Counted from the stretch's first letter, positions 9,175 to 19,076 are shown. The stretch: 64,000 nucleotides of DNA from Marinobacterium sp. (GCA_030602245.1 JAUWAC010000016.1:1-64000); one strand, 5' to 3'. Notes: generated from the sequence alone by a model not told the origin. Numbers and translations are program-made.

Positions 9175-9669
9175 CTAGCGCTCGGAAGCCGGCTGCAGGC
9201 GAGCCAGCTTCGGAGACAGTTCCCGTAACGCCTTGCGGTATACCTCCCGCTTGAAGGACACCACCTGTCCCAGCGGATACCAGTAGCTGACCCAGCGCCA
9301 GCCATCGAACTCCGGCGAGTCAGTTTCATCGATCTTCACTGCATTGTCATGACTGAGCATGCGCAGCAGGAACCATTTCTGTTTCTGGCCCACGCATACA
9401 GGATGCGAGTGGCGCCGGATCATGCGTTTGGGCAGCCGATAACGTAACCAGCCTCGTGTCACCGCGAGAATTTCAACATCCTTGGGCGATAACCCGATCT
9501 CCTCTTTCAGCTCACGATACATTGCCTGCTCGGGGGTTTCCCGCCCCTGAATCCCGCCTTGCGGAAACTGCCAGGCATCCTGCCCGATTCGTCGCGCCCA
9601 AAGTACCTGACCCAGCGAGTTGACCAGAATGATGCCGACATTCGGTCTGAACCCGTCTGAATCGATCAC
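9175..9669 (-). CDS. rppH: RNA pyrophosphohydrolase
   Basis: 164 residues. It removes pyrophosphate from the 5' end of mRNAs, triggering RNase E decay. N-terminal [13 protein letters not shown] and a full Nudix box [20 protein letters not shown] followed by IGL at about 38-60 (GX5EX7REUXEEXGU satisfied), then [13 protein letters not shown]. It is the first gene of the rppH-ptsP pair; an AT-rich stretch (9690-9712) upstream probably holds its promoter, but no convincing pair of hexamers could be fixed. Confidence 0.97.
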   Translation of the reverse strand: MIDSDGFRPNVGIILVNSLGQVLWARRIGQDAWQFPQGGIQGRETPEQAMYRELKEEIGLSPKDVEILAVTRGWLRYRLPKRMIRRHSHPVCVGQKQKWFLLRMLSHDNAVKIDETDSPEFDGWRWVSYWYPLGQVVSFKREVYRKALRELSPKLARLQPASER

Positions 9670-9818
9670 AATTCAATCCTGAATAACTCTAATTAATATA
9701 AGCTATTGTTCCACAGATCCGGTGTTTGGCAAATAGGCGCCCGTCGCCTACGCGAGCGCCCGTTCGGGTCAGGAACGCACGCCCGGAGCGGGCGCGGAAA
9801 ATGCCCCGCCACTGCCGT

Positions 9819-9847
9819 TTGCATGCGTCCGGGCACGCCATTATGCT
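9819..9847 (+). promoter_or_regulatory. Sigma70-type promoter upstream of the HAD phosphatase gene
   Basis: TTGCAT (9819-9824), a 17-base spacer, then TATGCT (9842-9847), 57 bases before the GTG start. The rest of the 9670-9904 gap holds the rppH upstream region and GC-rich inverted repeats without a clear function. Confidence 0.6.
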
Positions 9848-9904
9848 AGCGCGTTCCGAGCAACCGGCGCCGCTGCGGGCGCCACCAACGGGGAGTCGAA
9901 CTGC

Positions 9905-10561
9905 GTGCGTCTGGCCATTTTCGATCTTGATAACACTCTGCTTAACGGCGACAGCGACCATGCCTGGGGCGAATTCCTGTGCCGCCGCGGTATCGTCGAC
10001 GAAGCGGAATACCGTGCCGCCAACGACCGCTTCTACCAGCAGTATCAGCAGGGCACGCTCGATATCCACGAATTCCTCAATTTTGCTCTGCGCCCGCTCG
10101 CCAACCACACCGACGAGCAGCTCGCCGCCTGGCATGCCGAGTTCATGCATAGTTGCATCGAACCGATGATGCTGCCGCAGGCACAGGCACTGCTGGAGGA
10201 GCATCGCGCCCGTGGTGACTATCTGCTGATCATTACCGCCACCAACAGTTTCGTAACCGCACCGATCGCCGAACGACTCGGCGTCGATGCCCTGCTGGCG
10301 ACCGAGCCGGAACGGATCGGCGATCGCTTCACCGGCCGCGTGGCCGGCACACCGTGTTTCCAGGGCGGGAAAGTGAAACGGCTCGAAGCCTGGCTCGGCG
10401 AGACAGGCTACAGCCTGGAGGGCAGCAGCTTCTACAGCGATTCGCATAACGACCTGCCGCTGCTTGAACAAGTCGATCATCCGGTCGCCGTCAATCCGGA
10501 CAGCGCGCTGGAGCGCGTTGCACGCGAGCGCAACTGGCCGATTCTGGATCTGCGTAACTGA
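9905..10561 (+). CDS. HAD-superfamily (subclass IB, SerB-like) phosphatase
   Basis: 218 residues starting with GTG. All HAD motifs are visible: nucleophile motif FDLDNTLL at about 6-13, motif II Thr in LLIITATNSF at about 113-122, Lys in QGGKVKRL, and metal-binding FYSDSHNDLPLLE near 179-191. The helical cap inserted after motif I is of the C1/SerB type. Likely a small-molecule phosphomonoesterase; the substrate is unknown. An equivalent gene lies beside rppH-ptsP in Pseudomonas. Phosphoserine phosphatase activity is possible but SerB itself is usually longer here. Confidence 0.88.
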   Translation: MRLAIFDLDNTLLNGDSDHAWGEFLCRRGIVDEAEYRAANDRFYQQYQQGTLDIHEFLNFALRPLANHTDEQLAAWHAEFMHSCIEPMMLPQAQALLEEHRARGDYLLIITATNSFVTAPIAERLGVDALLATEPERIGDRFTGRVAGTPCFQGGKVKRLEAWLGETGYSLEGSSFYSDSHNDLPLLEQVDHPVAVNPDSALERVARERNWPILDLRN

Positions 10562-10586
10562 GATTGCGGGCTGCTCGCGAGGTCGC

Positions 10587-11003
10587 TCAGATCGCGACCT
10601 TGCACTCGCGCAACATGCGGTTCAGCTCGATCATCACCTGCCGCCGCGTAATCAGACCCACCAGCTTGCCGCGTTCCACGACCGGGTAGTTCTTCGGCTT
10701 GGTCTTGCTCATCTGCTGAGCCAGATCGATGACACTGTCACCGGGCGCCACGCACAGCGGCTCGGTCTGCATGATGTCCTGCACCTGTATCCGGCTGTCA
10801 CAGTAGTAGCTGCTGCTGACCAGATAACGCAGGCAGTCATGTTCGGACAGGAAACCCACCACCGTGTGATGGTCATCGACCACCGGCAGACCCAGCTGGC
10901 CTGACGCCAGAATCAGATCCACGGCGCGGGACAGCGGCATCGTGCCGGTCAGCGGATGCGCCACCGGCAGCATCAGGTCACGTATTTGCTTCTGGGGCAG
11001 CAT
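10587..11003 (-). CDS. CBS-domain-pair protein
   Basis: 138 residues consisting of little more than two CBS motifs: about 8-65 (IRDLMLPVAHPLTGTMPL ... GLPVVDDHHTVVGFLSEHD) and 75-130 (VQDIMQTEPLCVAPGDSV ... YPVVERGKLVGLITRRQ). Tandem CBS motifs form a Bateman module that binds adenine nucleotides or similar ligands. With no attached enzyme it is probably a stand-alone ligand-sensing regulator. The start at 11003 was chosen because GGGGAGGG sits just upstream; the open frame extends further but without similarity. Convergent with the HAD gene. Confidence 0.87.
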   Translation of the reverse strand: MLPQKQIRDLMLPVAHPLTGTMPLSRAVDLILASGQLGLPVVDDHHTVVGFLSEHDCLRYLVSSSYYCDSRIQVQDIMQTEPLCVAPGDSVIDLAQQMSKTKPKNYPVVERGKLVGLITRRQVMIELNRMLRECKVAI

Positions 11004-11134
11004 GCGACCCTCCCCTTTATTCTCGTTATTGATCGAATCGGGTGGATGCACGGGCCTTGCGCCTGTGCATGACCTCACCAGAAGTCTGGCAGAGGATCGC
11101 ATCTTTTGCCTGTCTCAGCGGCGTTTTTTGTTGC

Positions 11135-12172
11135 TCAGGGACAGGGGTAGGTGAAGCGACGATGAATCGCCTCGATCTGCTCAATCACCTCGTCACTCAG
11201 CGACACGTCGAGCGACGCGATGTTGCGCTTGAGCTGCTCCATCCGCGTCGCGCCGATGATATTGGCACCGAGGAAGTCGCGACTGTTGACGAATGCCAGT
11301 GCCAGCATCGCCGGTTCCATACCGATCTCATGCGCCAGTGTGACATAGGCCTCGGTGGCCGCCTGACCGGACTCGGTCAGGTAGCGGGCGAACTGCGGAA
11401 ACTCGGTCAGGCGGCTGCCCGCCGGGCGTGCGCCGTTGAGGTATTTGCCGCTGAGCACACCGAACGCCAGCGGCGAATAGGCGAGCAGATCCACCGCCTC
11501 ACGCTGCAGCACCTCCGCCAGCCCCACCTCGAGTGAGCGGTTGAGCAGGTTATACGGGTTCTGCACCGACACGACCCGCGGCAGATTGTGCTGCTCGGCC
11601 AGCCGCAGAAACGTCATTGTGCCCCACGCGGTTTCGTTGGAGAGGCCGATATGGCGGATCTTGCCCTCCTTCACCAGCTCATCGAGCGCTTGCAGCGTTT
11701 CCAGAATCGGTGTGCCGTCCTTTTCCGGCTGATGGCTGTAGCCCAGACGACCGAACATGTTGGTGGCACGGTCCGGCCAGTGCAGCTGATAGAGATCGAT
11801 ATAGTCGGTCTGCAGCCGGCGCAGCGAGTTGTCCACCGCCTCGCGCAGATTGGCGCGATCGAAATGCAGATCGGGACGGATATAGCTGACCGCCTCGCCC
11901 GGCCCTGCCGCCTTCGTCGCCAGTACGACCTGATCGCGGGTCCCGCGCGCCTTCATCCAGTTGCCGATGCAGCGTTCGGTGTTGCCCTGATACTCGGGGT
12001 CGGTCGGCACCGGGTACATCTCGGCGGCATCAAACAGATTCACCCCGTGCGCGAGCGCGTAATCCATCTGCTCAAACGCTTCAGCCTCGCTGTTGGTGCG
12101 CCCGAACGTCATCGTGCCCAAAGCGATACGACTGACTTTGAGGTCCGAGCGGCCAAGTGTCTTGTACTGCAT
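11135..12172 (-). CDS. tas: NADP(H)-dependent aldo/keto reductase, Tas type
   Basis: 345 residues, the Tas/YajO size class. Starts MQYKTLGRSDLKVSRIALGTMTFG; catalytic tetrad is visible as Asp in LFDAAEMYP, Tyr in the same segment, Lys in VLATKAAGP and His in YQLHWPDR. The ENTE-like insertion TDPEYQGNTERCIGNW is typical of Tas. It reduces carbonyls with NADPH; the physiological substrate is not known. Downstream of rlmI by 26 bases on the same strand, possibly co-transcribed. Confidence 0.92.
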   Translation of the reverse strand: MQYKTLGRSDLKVSRIALGTMTFGRTNSEAEAFEQMDYALAHGVNLFDAAEMYPVPTDPEYQGNTERCIGNWMKARGTRDQVVLATKAAGPGEAVSYIRPDLHFDRANLREAVDNSLRRLQTDYIDLYQLHWPDRATNMFGRLGYSHQPEKDGTPILETLQALDELVKEGKIRHIGLSNETAWGTMTFLRLAEQHNLPRVVSVQNPYNLLNRSLEVGLAEVLQREAVDLLAYSPLAFGVLSGKYLNGARPAGSRLTEFPQFARYLTESGQAATEAYVTLAHEIGMEPAMLALAFVNSRDFLGANIIGATRMEQLKRNIASLDVSLSDEVIEQIEAIHRRFTYPCP

Positions 12173-12198
12173 GCGTCTCTCCTTGTCTGGCGCGGGTA

Positions 12199-13395
12199 TC
12201 AGCTCGCCGGCAGCACCCGCAGGAAGTAGGCTTTCAGATATTCGGTTTCGGGGATCGCCGGATGGATCGGATGGTCCCCCCCCTGATACCCCTGCGCAAA
12301 GATCTGTGCCGTGCGATCCAGCTCGCGGCTGTTGGCGCGCAGCATGTCGACCAGCCGTTCGCGCTGCAGGTGCATCGAGCAGGAGGCCGAGATCAGAACG
12401 CCATCCTTCGCCAGCAGGCGCATGGCGAAGTTGTTGATCCGGGCATAGGCGCGCTCGCCGTTACGGATATCCTTGCGCTTCTGGATGAATGCCGGCGGAT
12501 CGACGATGACGACATCGAAACGCTCCTTCTCCGCCACCATCGCCTTGCACAGATCGAAGGCATCACCCTGCAGAGCGCGGAAACGCTGGCTGGCATCGTT
12601 CAGGCGCGCGTTCTCGGCGGCCACCTCCAGCGCGCCGGCGGAGGCATCGACGCAGGACACCTCCTCCGCGCCGGCCGCCAGCGCCTGCGCGCCCCAGCCA
12701 CCGACATAGCTGAACAGGTCGAGCACACGTTTGCCCTTGACCAGCGATTGCATGCGCGCCCGGTTCTCCCGGTGGTCATAGAACCAGCCGGTCTTCTGCC
12801 CGGTCAGTACCGGCGCCAGCAACTCAACGCCGTTCTCCTGCAGCCCGACCAGCTCCGGCACCTCGCCCTGCACCACTTCGACGAAGGTGTCCAGCCCTTC
12901 GATCGCGCGCGTCTTGCCATCATTGCGCAGCACGATCGCGGCCGGCCTGAACACCTTGTTCAGTGCCTCGACCACCTCCGCCTGCATCCGCTCCATGCCC
13001 GCCGTCGTGATCTGCACCACGAAAATATCGCGGAAGCGGTCGATCACCAGGCCCGGCAGACCATCGGAGTCACCGTAGACCAGACGATAGCAGGGCGCGT
13101 CGAACTGCATCTCGCGCAGCGAAGCCGCCACTTTCAGACGATGCACCAGCAGTGATCGATCCAGCCGAATATCACTGTCGCGACTGACCAGCCGCGCGCA
13201 GATCAGGGTGTTGGGATTGACGTAGGCGATACCGAGCGACTTGCCGCGGGCATTGAATACCTGCACCTGCTCGCCGGGCTCGAACGCCTTCAGCGGCGAA
13301 CGCTCGGTGTCCACTTCATTGCTGTAGATCCACAGGTGGCCGGCACGCAGACGGCGATCGGCATTGGCCTGAAGCACCAGAGGTTTCAAAGTCAT
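12199..13395 (-). CDS. rlmI: 23S rRNA m5C1962 methyltransferase
   Basis: 398 residues. An N-terminal PUA domain (about 1-75: LQANADRRLRAGHLWIYSNEVD) precedes an EEHEE linker and a Rossmann methyltransferase domain: SAM motif VLDLFSYVGGWGAQALAAGA, motif IV DPPAFIQKRKDI, and catalytic Cys in ISASCSMHL. Methylates C1962 of 23S rRNA. Length and order match E. coli RlmI (YccW). Neighbours give no further functional hint. Confidence 0.94.
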   Translation of the reverse strand: MTLKPLVLQANADRRLRAGHLWIYSNEVDTERSPLKAFEPGEQVQVFNARGKSLGIAYVNPNTLICARLVSRDSDIRLDRSLLVHRLKVAASLREMQFDAPCYRLVYGDSDGLPGLVIDRFRDIFVVQITTAGMERMQAEVVEALNKVFRPAAIVLRNDGKTRAIEGLDTFVEVVQGEVPELVGLQENGVELLAPVLTGQKTGWFYDHRENRARMQSLVKGKRVLDLFSYVGGWGAQALAAGAEEVSCVDASAGALEVAAENARLNDASQRFRALQGDAFDLCKAMVAEKERFDVVIVDPPAFIQKRKDIRNGERAYARINNFAMRLLAKDGVLISASCSMHLQRERLVDMLRANSRELDRTAQIFAQGYQGGDHPIHPAIPETEYLKAYFLRVLPAS

Positions 13396-13471
13396 AAGAG
13401 TCGCTTTGGTTGAAATGACTGTCCCGGCACACAGCCGGGACAGAGGGAAGAACAGTCAGAGCGCGGCGCGG

Positions 13472-13861
13472 TTACTCCGCTTCGCAGTGCTCGGCGTAGC
13501 TGTCGGCATCGAGCAGCGATTCCAGCTCCGCCGGATCGCTGAGCTGAATCTTGAAGAACCAGCCGTCACCGTAGGGGTCGCTGTTGACCAGTTCGGGCGC
13601 GTCTTCCAGCTCCTCATTGACGGCAATCACCTTGCCGCTCAGCGGGGCATAGACATCGGACGCGGCCTTGACCGACTCGACGACCCCGATGTCATCACCG
13701 GCCGCAATCTCGGCGTCCAGGTCCGGCAGTTCGACGAAGACGACATCACCCAGCAGATCCTGGGCATGGTCGGTAATACCGATGGTGACAACGCCGTCGC
13801 CCTCTTCACGGATCCACTCGTGACTGGCGACGTATTTCAGCTCGCTCGGAACATTGCTCAT
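13472..13861 (-). CDS. gcvH: Glycine cleavage system H protein
   Basis: 129 residues. Lipoyl carrier that shuttles the aminomethyl group between the P, T and L proteins. The lipoylated Lys lies in [17 protein letters not shown] at about residue 65; the start [20 protein letters not shown] and [13 protein letters not shown] are characteristic. It is 24 bases downstream of gcvT. gcvP, which follows gcvH in E. coli, is not here; rlmI comes next instead. Confidence 0.98.
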   Translation of the reverse strand: MSNVPSELKYVASHEWIREEGDGVVTIGITDHAQDLLGDVVFVELPDLDAEIAAGDDIGVVESVKAASDVYAPLSGKVIAVNEELEDAPELVNSDPYGDGWFFKIQLSDPAELESLLDADSYAEHCEAE

Positions 13862-13885
13862 AGTTGTATCCTTAACCCGTTGAAT

Positions 13886-14989
13886 TCAGGAAAATACCCG
13901 GGCACCGTTGCGTACGAACGGCGGTTTCACCACCTTCACCGGCAGCTGTTTGCCACGGACCTCGACGCTGGCGCTGTCGCCGGTCGCCAGAGGCACCCGC
14001 GCCAGCGCGATGGAGCACTCCAGCGTCGGTGAATAACTGCCGCTGGTGATCTCACCTTCACCAATGCCCTCGACCAGTACCCGCTGGTGGGCACGCAGCA
14101 CACCCCGCTGCTCCAGCACCAGCCCAACCAGTTTAGACTGCACACCCTGCGCGCGCTGCTTTTCCAGCGCTTCGCGGCCGACGAACTGACGTGAGTCAGG
14201 CTCGAATGCCAGCGTCCAGCCCATGTTCGCTTCCAGCGGCGACACCGCTTCATTCATCTCGGCGCCATACAGATTCATGCCCGCTTCAAGGCGCAGCGTA
14301 TCGCGCGCACCGAGACCGCAGGGCCGGACACCGGCCGCCAGCAATGCCTGCCAGAACGGCACCACTTCATCATCCGGCAGCATGATCTCGAGACCGTCCT
14401 CGCCGGTGTACCCGGTCCGGGCGATAAACCAGCCTTCCGATTCCTGGCCCTGAAACGGACGCAGTTCATCGATCAGGCGGGCACGGGAATCACTGAGCAC
14501 GCCGGCCACGAGCGCACGGGCATTGGGCCCCTGAATCGCCAGCATTGCCAGATCCGGCTGCTCAGACAGGCTGACATCAAACTTCACCGCGCGATCTGCC
14601 ATCCAGCTCAGATCATTGTCACGGGTGCCGCAGTTGACGACCAGACGGTACCACTCACCGGCCGCACCGGGCGCGGTCATCAGATAGACGATCAGATCAT
14701 CGATCACGCCGCCCTGCTCGTTCAGCATGGCGCTGTACAGGGCCCGTCCCGGGGCGTCCAGACGCGCCACGTCGTTGGCCAGCAGCAGGCGCAGGTAGTT
14801 GCGCGCGTCAGGCCCGGACACATCGACGACGGTCATGTGGGAAACGTCAAATACGCCGGCGTCGCGGCGGACCTGATGGTGTTCCTCGACCTGGGAGCCG
14901 TAGTGCAGCGGCATCTGCCAGCCGCTGAAGTCGACCATTTTGGCACCCGCAGCCAGATGCTGGTCGTAGAGAGGCGTTGTTTTTGTCAT
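13886..14989 (-). CDS. gcvT: Aminomethyltransferase (glycine cleavage T protein)
   Basis: 367 residues. Transfers the methylene group from H-protein-bound aminomethyl to tetrahydrofolate. Start [32 protein letters not shown] at 14989; the frame stays open upstream but without family similarity. Other signatures: [46 protein letters not shown], and [21 protein letters not shown] promoter lies 68 bases upstream. No glycine riboswitch could be recognised in the leader. Confidence 0.97.
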   Translation of the reverse strand: MTKTTPLYDQHLAAGAKMVDFSGWQMPLHYGSQVEEHHQVRRDAGVFDVSHMTVVDVSGPDARNYLRLLLANDVARLDAPGRALYSAMLNEQGGVIDDLIVYLMTAPGAAGEWYRLVVNCGTRDNDLSWMADRAVKFDVSLSEQPDLAMLAIQGPNARALVAGVLSDSRARLIDELRPFQGQESEGWFIARTGYTGEDGLEIMLPDDEVVPFWQALLAAGVRPCGLGARDTLRLEAGMNLYGAEMNEAVSPLEANMGWTLAFEPDSRQFVGREALEKQRAQGVQSKLVGLVLEQRGVLRAHQRVLVEGIGEGEITSGSYSPTLECSIALARVPLATGDSASVEVRGKQLPVKVVKPPFVRNGARVFS

Positions 14990-15056
14990 CGGCCAATCCG
15001 TCAGTCGCGACGCTGCGTGGCTCGTGCCGGCCCAGCGCCTGAAAAAAAGGGATGAC

Positions 15057-15085
15057 AATTTATCGGCAAACGCCGGGCAGTTCAA
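15057..15085 (-). promoter_or_regulatory. Sigma70-type promoter of gcvTH
   Basis: On the minus strand TTGAAC (15085-15080), 17-base spacer, TAAATT (15062-15057). Leader of roughly 60 bases to the gcvT start. The rest of the gap up to ubiI is GC-rich with no recognised element. Confidence 0.6.
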
Positions 15086-15154
15086 TCTTTCACCGGACAG
15101 CACACCGCGCGTGGCGCACCGGCGCGCAGTCCGGCGATACCCGGCGCGCAGCTA

Positions 15155-16435
15155 TCAGCGCAGCGGCCGGCGTGCCAGTCGCGGCACGTCGCCGCGCAGC
15201 CCCATCGCCATCAGCACCAGATGCTGCTTGACCGGCGCCAGACGGTCGACGAGATTCATGCCGCTTGAGCGCAGCAGACGCAGCGGTGCCGGCAGATCAT
15301 CGAACAGCCGGCGAAAGCCCTCCATCGCCGCCGCCGTCTGCAGGTTATCGGCCCGCCGCTGACGCTGATAACGGCGCAGCACCCGCGCATCGCCCGGCGC
15401 CTCGCCGCGGGCCACCGCATCAAGGATCACCTCGGCCAGTGCCGCGGCATCCAGCAGTCCCAGATTGACACCCTGCCCCGCCAGCGGGTGGATGGTGTGT
15501 GCCGCATCGCCGACCAGTGCAAGCCCCGCCTGCACATAGCGCTGCGCATGCCGCTGCCGCAGCGGGTGCAGATAGCGGCGGTCACACCTGAGGATCGGTC
15601 CCAGTCGATACTCGAAGGCGGCGCCCAGCGCCGCACAGAACGCCGCATCATCCAGTGCCATCAGCTCACGGGCGTGCGCGGGCGACGTTGACCAGACAAT
15701 CGACAGCGTGCGCCCGGACGCATCCGGCAGGGGCAGCAGCGCCAGCGGACCATCCTCGGTGAAGCGCTGCCAGCAGGTGTTCTGGTGCGGCTGCTGCGTT
15801 TCGATGGTGGTGACGATGGCATGATGCCCGTAATCCCACTCGGTCGCGCCCATGCCGGTCAGCGCGCGAATGCGCGACTGCGCCCCGTCGGCACCGACCA
15901 GCAGCGCGGTATGCAGCGTATCGCCGTTGCCCAGCCGCAGCGTCCGGCAGCCCTGCGCATCCGGCGCCGATACCGATTCGATCTGCGCGCCGGACACGAA
16001 TTCAATGTTGTCGTGGGTCTGCATGACCCGATACAGCGCCGCCAGCGTGACCCGGTTCTCGACAATATGCCCCAGACAGGGCTCATGCAGATCACGGGCA
16101 CTGAAATGGATCTCGCCACGGCCACGACCGTCCCACACGGTCATATCGGTATAGGCGCAGGCGCGGGCCGCCAGCACATGGGGCCAGGCACCCAGGTGGG
16201 TCAGAAACTGCTGTGACGCGCAGGTCAGCGCGCTGACGCGCGGGTCGTAGCCATGCTCAGCCAGTGAGGACAGCGCATCGAGCAGGCATTGCGGCGCTTC
16301 GTCGCGGCGCTCCAGAATACGAATCGACAGGCCCGACGGTGCCAGCGCACAGGCCAGCGCGACGCCGACCATACCGCCGCCGACAATGGTCAGATCCACC
16401 CGCTCGATACTCGCTTCGTTACTCATCGTTTCCAT
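15155..16435 (-). CDS. ubiI: FAD-dependent ubiquinone-biosynthesis hydroxylase, UbiI-like
   Basis: 426 residues of the UbiH/UbiF/UbiI flavoprotein monooxygenase family: N-terminal FAD motif VDLTIVGGGMVGVALACALA, central VGADGAQSRIRALTG and C-terminal ALVGDAAHTIHPLAGQGVNLG. Hydroxylates the quinone ring (C5 in E. coli UbiI) in aerobic ubiquinone synthesis. The ubiI name rests on order: ygfB-pepP-ubiH-ubiI-gcvT is conserved with E. coli. The alternative ATG three codons later (16426) has an equally acceptable ribosome-binding site. Confidence 0.88.
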   Translation of the reverse strand: METMSNEASIERVDLTIVGGGMVGVALACALAPSGLSIRILERRDEAPQCLLDALSSLAEHGYDPRVSALTCASQQFLTHLGAWPHVLAARACAYTDMTVWDGRGRGEIHFSARDLHEPCLGHIVENRVTLAALYRVMQTHDNIEFVSGAQIESVSAPDAQGCRTLRLGNGDTLHTALLVGADGAQSRIRALTGMGATEWDYGHHAIVTTIETQQPHQNTCWQRFTEDGPLALLPLPDASGRTLSIVWSTSPAHARELMALDDAAFCAALGAAFEYRLGPILRCDRRYLHPLRQRHAQRYVQAGLALVGDAAHTIHPLAGQGVNLGLLDAAALAEVILDAVARGEAPGDARVLRRYQRQRRADNLQTAAAMEGFRRLFDDLPAPLRLLRSSGMNLVDRLAPVKQHLVLMAMGLRGDVPRLARRPLR

Positions 16436-16448
16436 CTCTTGTGCCGGG

Positions 16449-17696
16449 CTACTGCAGCCGGGGCGCCGGCTGGTCCAGCCCCATCGCCGCCCGTGCCAGC
16501 AGGGTTTTGCCCAGCGGACACAGATCCAGCGCGGTCAGGCCGATATCACGCGCCAGCGTCAGCATCGGTTGATGACTGGTAAACAGTTTCATGGTGCGAT
16601 CGCTGAATTGAATGGTGCGGAACTGATCGCTGCGCCGTGCCTGTTCGAACTCCAGCAGCGCATGCAGATCGCCAAGGGCCTGCCCGGCACGCTTGCGCTC
16701 GATAATCAGATCGGCCAGCGCGGTCACGCCCCGGAAAGCAAGATTGAAGCCCTGTCCGGCGATCGGATGCAGCGCATGGGCGGCGTTCCCCAGCACGACC
16801 AGCCCCGCCCGCACCTGCTCTTCGGCCAGCACCAGCTTGAGCGGGTAGTGGAAACGCTCCCCCACCCGCACGAAGCGCCCGGCGCGGAAGCCGAAACGCT
16901 GCTGCAGGCGCGCCAGAAACGCCCGCTCGTCGAGCGCCATGACCGCCTCAATCTGATCCTCGGGCAACGTCCAGACCAGTCCACAGCGCGGTTGACCGTC
17001 CAGATCTTCGCCGGGCAGCAGCGCCAGCGGACCGCTGTCGGTAAAGCGTTCGTAGGCGATCTCGCGGTGCGGCCGGTCCAGACTCACATTGGCAACCAGC
17101 GCATGCTGCTCGTAACTGCTCTGGCGATAGCCGATGCCGATCTTCTCGCGCAGCTGCGAGCGTCCCCCATCGGCCATCACCACCAGCGCTGCGTCGAACT
17201 GTTCGGTGGCACCCTGGCGCAGCACACTGACACGGCAGCCATCGGCACGGTTATCGAGGTCGACCACTTCGGCCGGCGCTATGAAATCGATCCAGGGCGC
17301 ACCGTCCTGCGCCAGCCGGCTCAGCAATACCTGTCCGAGCCAGTGGTTCTCGACCACATAGCCAAGCGCCGGCACCTGCTCGCGCTCGGCGTCCAGCCGC
17401 GTCACACCGAAGTGGCCACGATCGGAAACATGAATGTGACGGATCGGGGTCAGGTGCTGCGCCAGCGTATCCCAGATGCCCATCGCCTCGAACGGAGCCC
17501 GCACGCCCAGCGCCAGCGCCGTGGAGCGGGCATCATAACTGGGCTGAAACACGGGTTCGCCGGGCGCCGGCAGGGGTTCGGTCTCGACCACCGCCACCCG
17601 CAGCGCCAGCTGCTCGGCCACCGGCAGCAGGGCACAGGCCAGGCTCGCCCCGACCATGCCTCCTCCGACAATCAGCACATCATAGCGGCTCTGCAT
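16449..17696 (-). CDS. ubiH: 2-octaprenyl-6-methoxyphenol hydroxylase
   Basis: 415 residues, same family as the next gene. FAD motif YDVLIVGGGMVGASLACALL, ARSTALALG, VMADGGRSQLREKIG, and VVLGNAAHALHPIAGQGFNL with Asn in place of the usual Asp (GNAAHA versus GDAAH), a substitution also common in UbiH. Hydroxylates C6/C1 of the ubiquinone precursor. Tight spacing to pepP (23 bases) and ubiI (13 bases) suggests one operon. Confidence 0.92.
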   Translation of the reverse strand: MQSRYDVLIVGGGMVGASLACALLPVAEQLALRVAVVETEPLPAPGEPVFQPSYDARSTALALGVRAPFEAMGIWDTLAQHLTPIRHIHVSDRGHFGVTRLDAEREQVPALGYVVENHWLGQVLLSRLAQDGAPWIDFIAPAEVVDLDNRADGCRVSVLRQGATEQFDAALVVMADGGRSQLREKIGIGYRQSSYEQHALVANVSLDRPHREIAYERFTDSGPLALLPGEDLDGQPRCGLVWTLPEDQIEAVMALDERAFLARLQQRFGFRAGRFVRVGERFHYPLKLVLAEEQVRAGLVVLGNAAHALHPIAGQGFNLAFRGVTALADLIIERKRAGQALGDLHALLEFEQARRSDQFRTIQFSDRTMKLFTSHQPMLTLARDIGLTALDLCPLGKTLLARAAMGLDQPAPRLQ

Positions 17697-17719
17697 GCGA
17701 CTGCCTTCCCTCCCGTTGT

Positions 17720-19036
17720 TCAGTTGCCGGCCATCAACGCTTCGATCGCGTCGACCGACTTGGGCACGCCCGCGGTCAGCACTTCGGCTCCGTCGCGGGT
17801 GACAAGCACGTCATCTTCGATACGGATGCCGATACCGCGCCAGCGTGGCTCGACCCTGTCGTTGTGCGGTGAAATGTACAGGCCCGGCTCGATCGTCATC
17901 ACCATGCCGGGCTCCAGCGGTCGCCACTCGCCGTTGAGCTTGTAGTTGCCCACGTCATGCACATCCATGCCAAGCCAGTGACCGATGCGGTGCATGTAGA
18001 ACTCTCGATAGGCGCCGGACTCGATCAGTGCCTCGACCTCGCCCTCGAGCAGGCCAAGCTCGACCAGCCCCTGCGTCAGCATTTTCACCGACAGATCGTG
18101 CACTGCGTTCCAGGGCAGACCGGGACGGATCAGTTCGATGCAGGCTTCGTTGGTCTTCAGCACCAGCTCATACAGCGCGCGCTGCTCGGCGCTGAAACGG
18201 CCGTTGACCGGGAAGGTACGGGTAATGTCACTGGCGTAGCAGTCGAGTTCACAGCCGGCGTCGATCAGCACCAGATCACCGTCGGCGATCGGCGCATCGT
18301 TATCGATATAATGCAGAATGCAGGCGTTGGCGCCGCCGCCGACAATCGGGCTGTAGGCCTGAAAACGGGCGCCTGCCGCGGTGCAGTGGCTGATGATGCG
18401 CCCTTCCAGTTCGTACTCGTGAATACCGGGGCGCGCCAGCCGCATCGCCTCGCAGTGCGCCTGAGCCGAAATCTCGGCGGCACGGCGCATCACGGCCAGC
18501 TCCTCGTCATCCTTGAACAGCCGCATTTCGTGCAGCAGGTTATCCAGCAGCACCAGCTCTTCCGGTGCCTCGGCGCCCTGCCGGGCGCGGTCACGTACGG
18601 CGTTCAGCCAGCCCCGCACACGGGCATCCAGCTGCTCATCGCAGCCCAGCGGGTAATAGATACTGCGCGCGCCATCGAGCAGCAATGGCACCTGCTCATC
18701 GATCTCGTCCAGCGTAAAGGCCTGATCGGCACCGAAGCGCTCGACACAGCCCTCGGGGCCGGCCCGATAGCCGGTCCAGATCTCCAGCGCCGGATCGCGC
18801 GGCGGACAGAACATGACCACCTCGCCCTCGCTGCGCCCGGGCTTGAGCAGCAGCAGTGCATCGGGCTCATTGAAGCCGGTCAGGTAATAGAAGTCGCTGT
18901 GCTGACGAAACGGGTACTCGGCATCACGGTTGCGGGTCGCGAGGGTGGCGCCGGCCACCAGCGCGACACTGCCCGGGGGCAGTGCCTGCAGCAGACGGCG
19001 ACGACGGCGGGCATAGGTTTGCGGGCTGATCTTCAT
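17720..19036 (-). CDS. pepP: Xaa-Pro aminopeptidase
   Basis: 438 residues. Removes N-terminal residues that precede proline; dinuclear Mn enzyme of the pita-bread fold. Metal ligands visible: Asp in LVLIDAGCELDCYASDITRTF (two Asp), His in MHRIGHWLGMDVHDVG, Glu in MVMTIEPGLYI and Glu in GIGIRIEDDVLVT. N-terminal creatinase-like domain about 1-170 (KISPQTYARRRRRLLQALPP, FRQHSDFYYLTGFNEPDALL). Lies between ygfB and ubiH as in E. coli. Confidence 0.97.
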   Translation of the reverse strand: MKISPQTYARRRRRLLQALPPGSVALVAGATLATRNRDAEYPFRQHSDFYYLTGFNEPDALLLLKPGRSEGEVVMFCPPRDPALEIWTGYRAGPEGCVERFGADQAFTLDEIDEQVPLLLDGARSIYYPLGCDEQLDARVRGWLNAVRDRARQGAEAPEELVLLDNLLHEMRLFKDDEELAVMRRAAEISAQAHCEAMRLARPGIHEYELEGRIISHCTAAGARFQAYSPIVGGGANACILHYIDNDAPIADGDLVLIDAGCELDCYASDITRTFPVNGRFSAEQRALYELVLKTNEACIELIRPGLPWNAVHDLSVKMLTQGLVELGLLEGEVEALIESGAYREFYMHRIGHWLGMDVHDVGNYKLNGEWRPLEPGMVMTIEPGLYISPHNDRVEPRWRGIGIRIEDDVLVTRDGAEVLTAGVPKSVDAIEALMAGN

Positions 19037-19076
19037 CGGCTATCCGGTGCTGAAAATTGAACTCTGGGCCTGAGGG

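Noticed and set aside
9755..9800. GC-rich inverted repeats between rppH and the HAD gene as a terminator or REP element
   Set aside because: Imperfect, no U-run, and not repeated elsewhere in the window.
14990..15154. Glycine riboswitch upstream of gcvT
   Set aside because: No conserved glycine-aptamer core could be recognised; only a plain promoter is visible.
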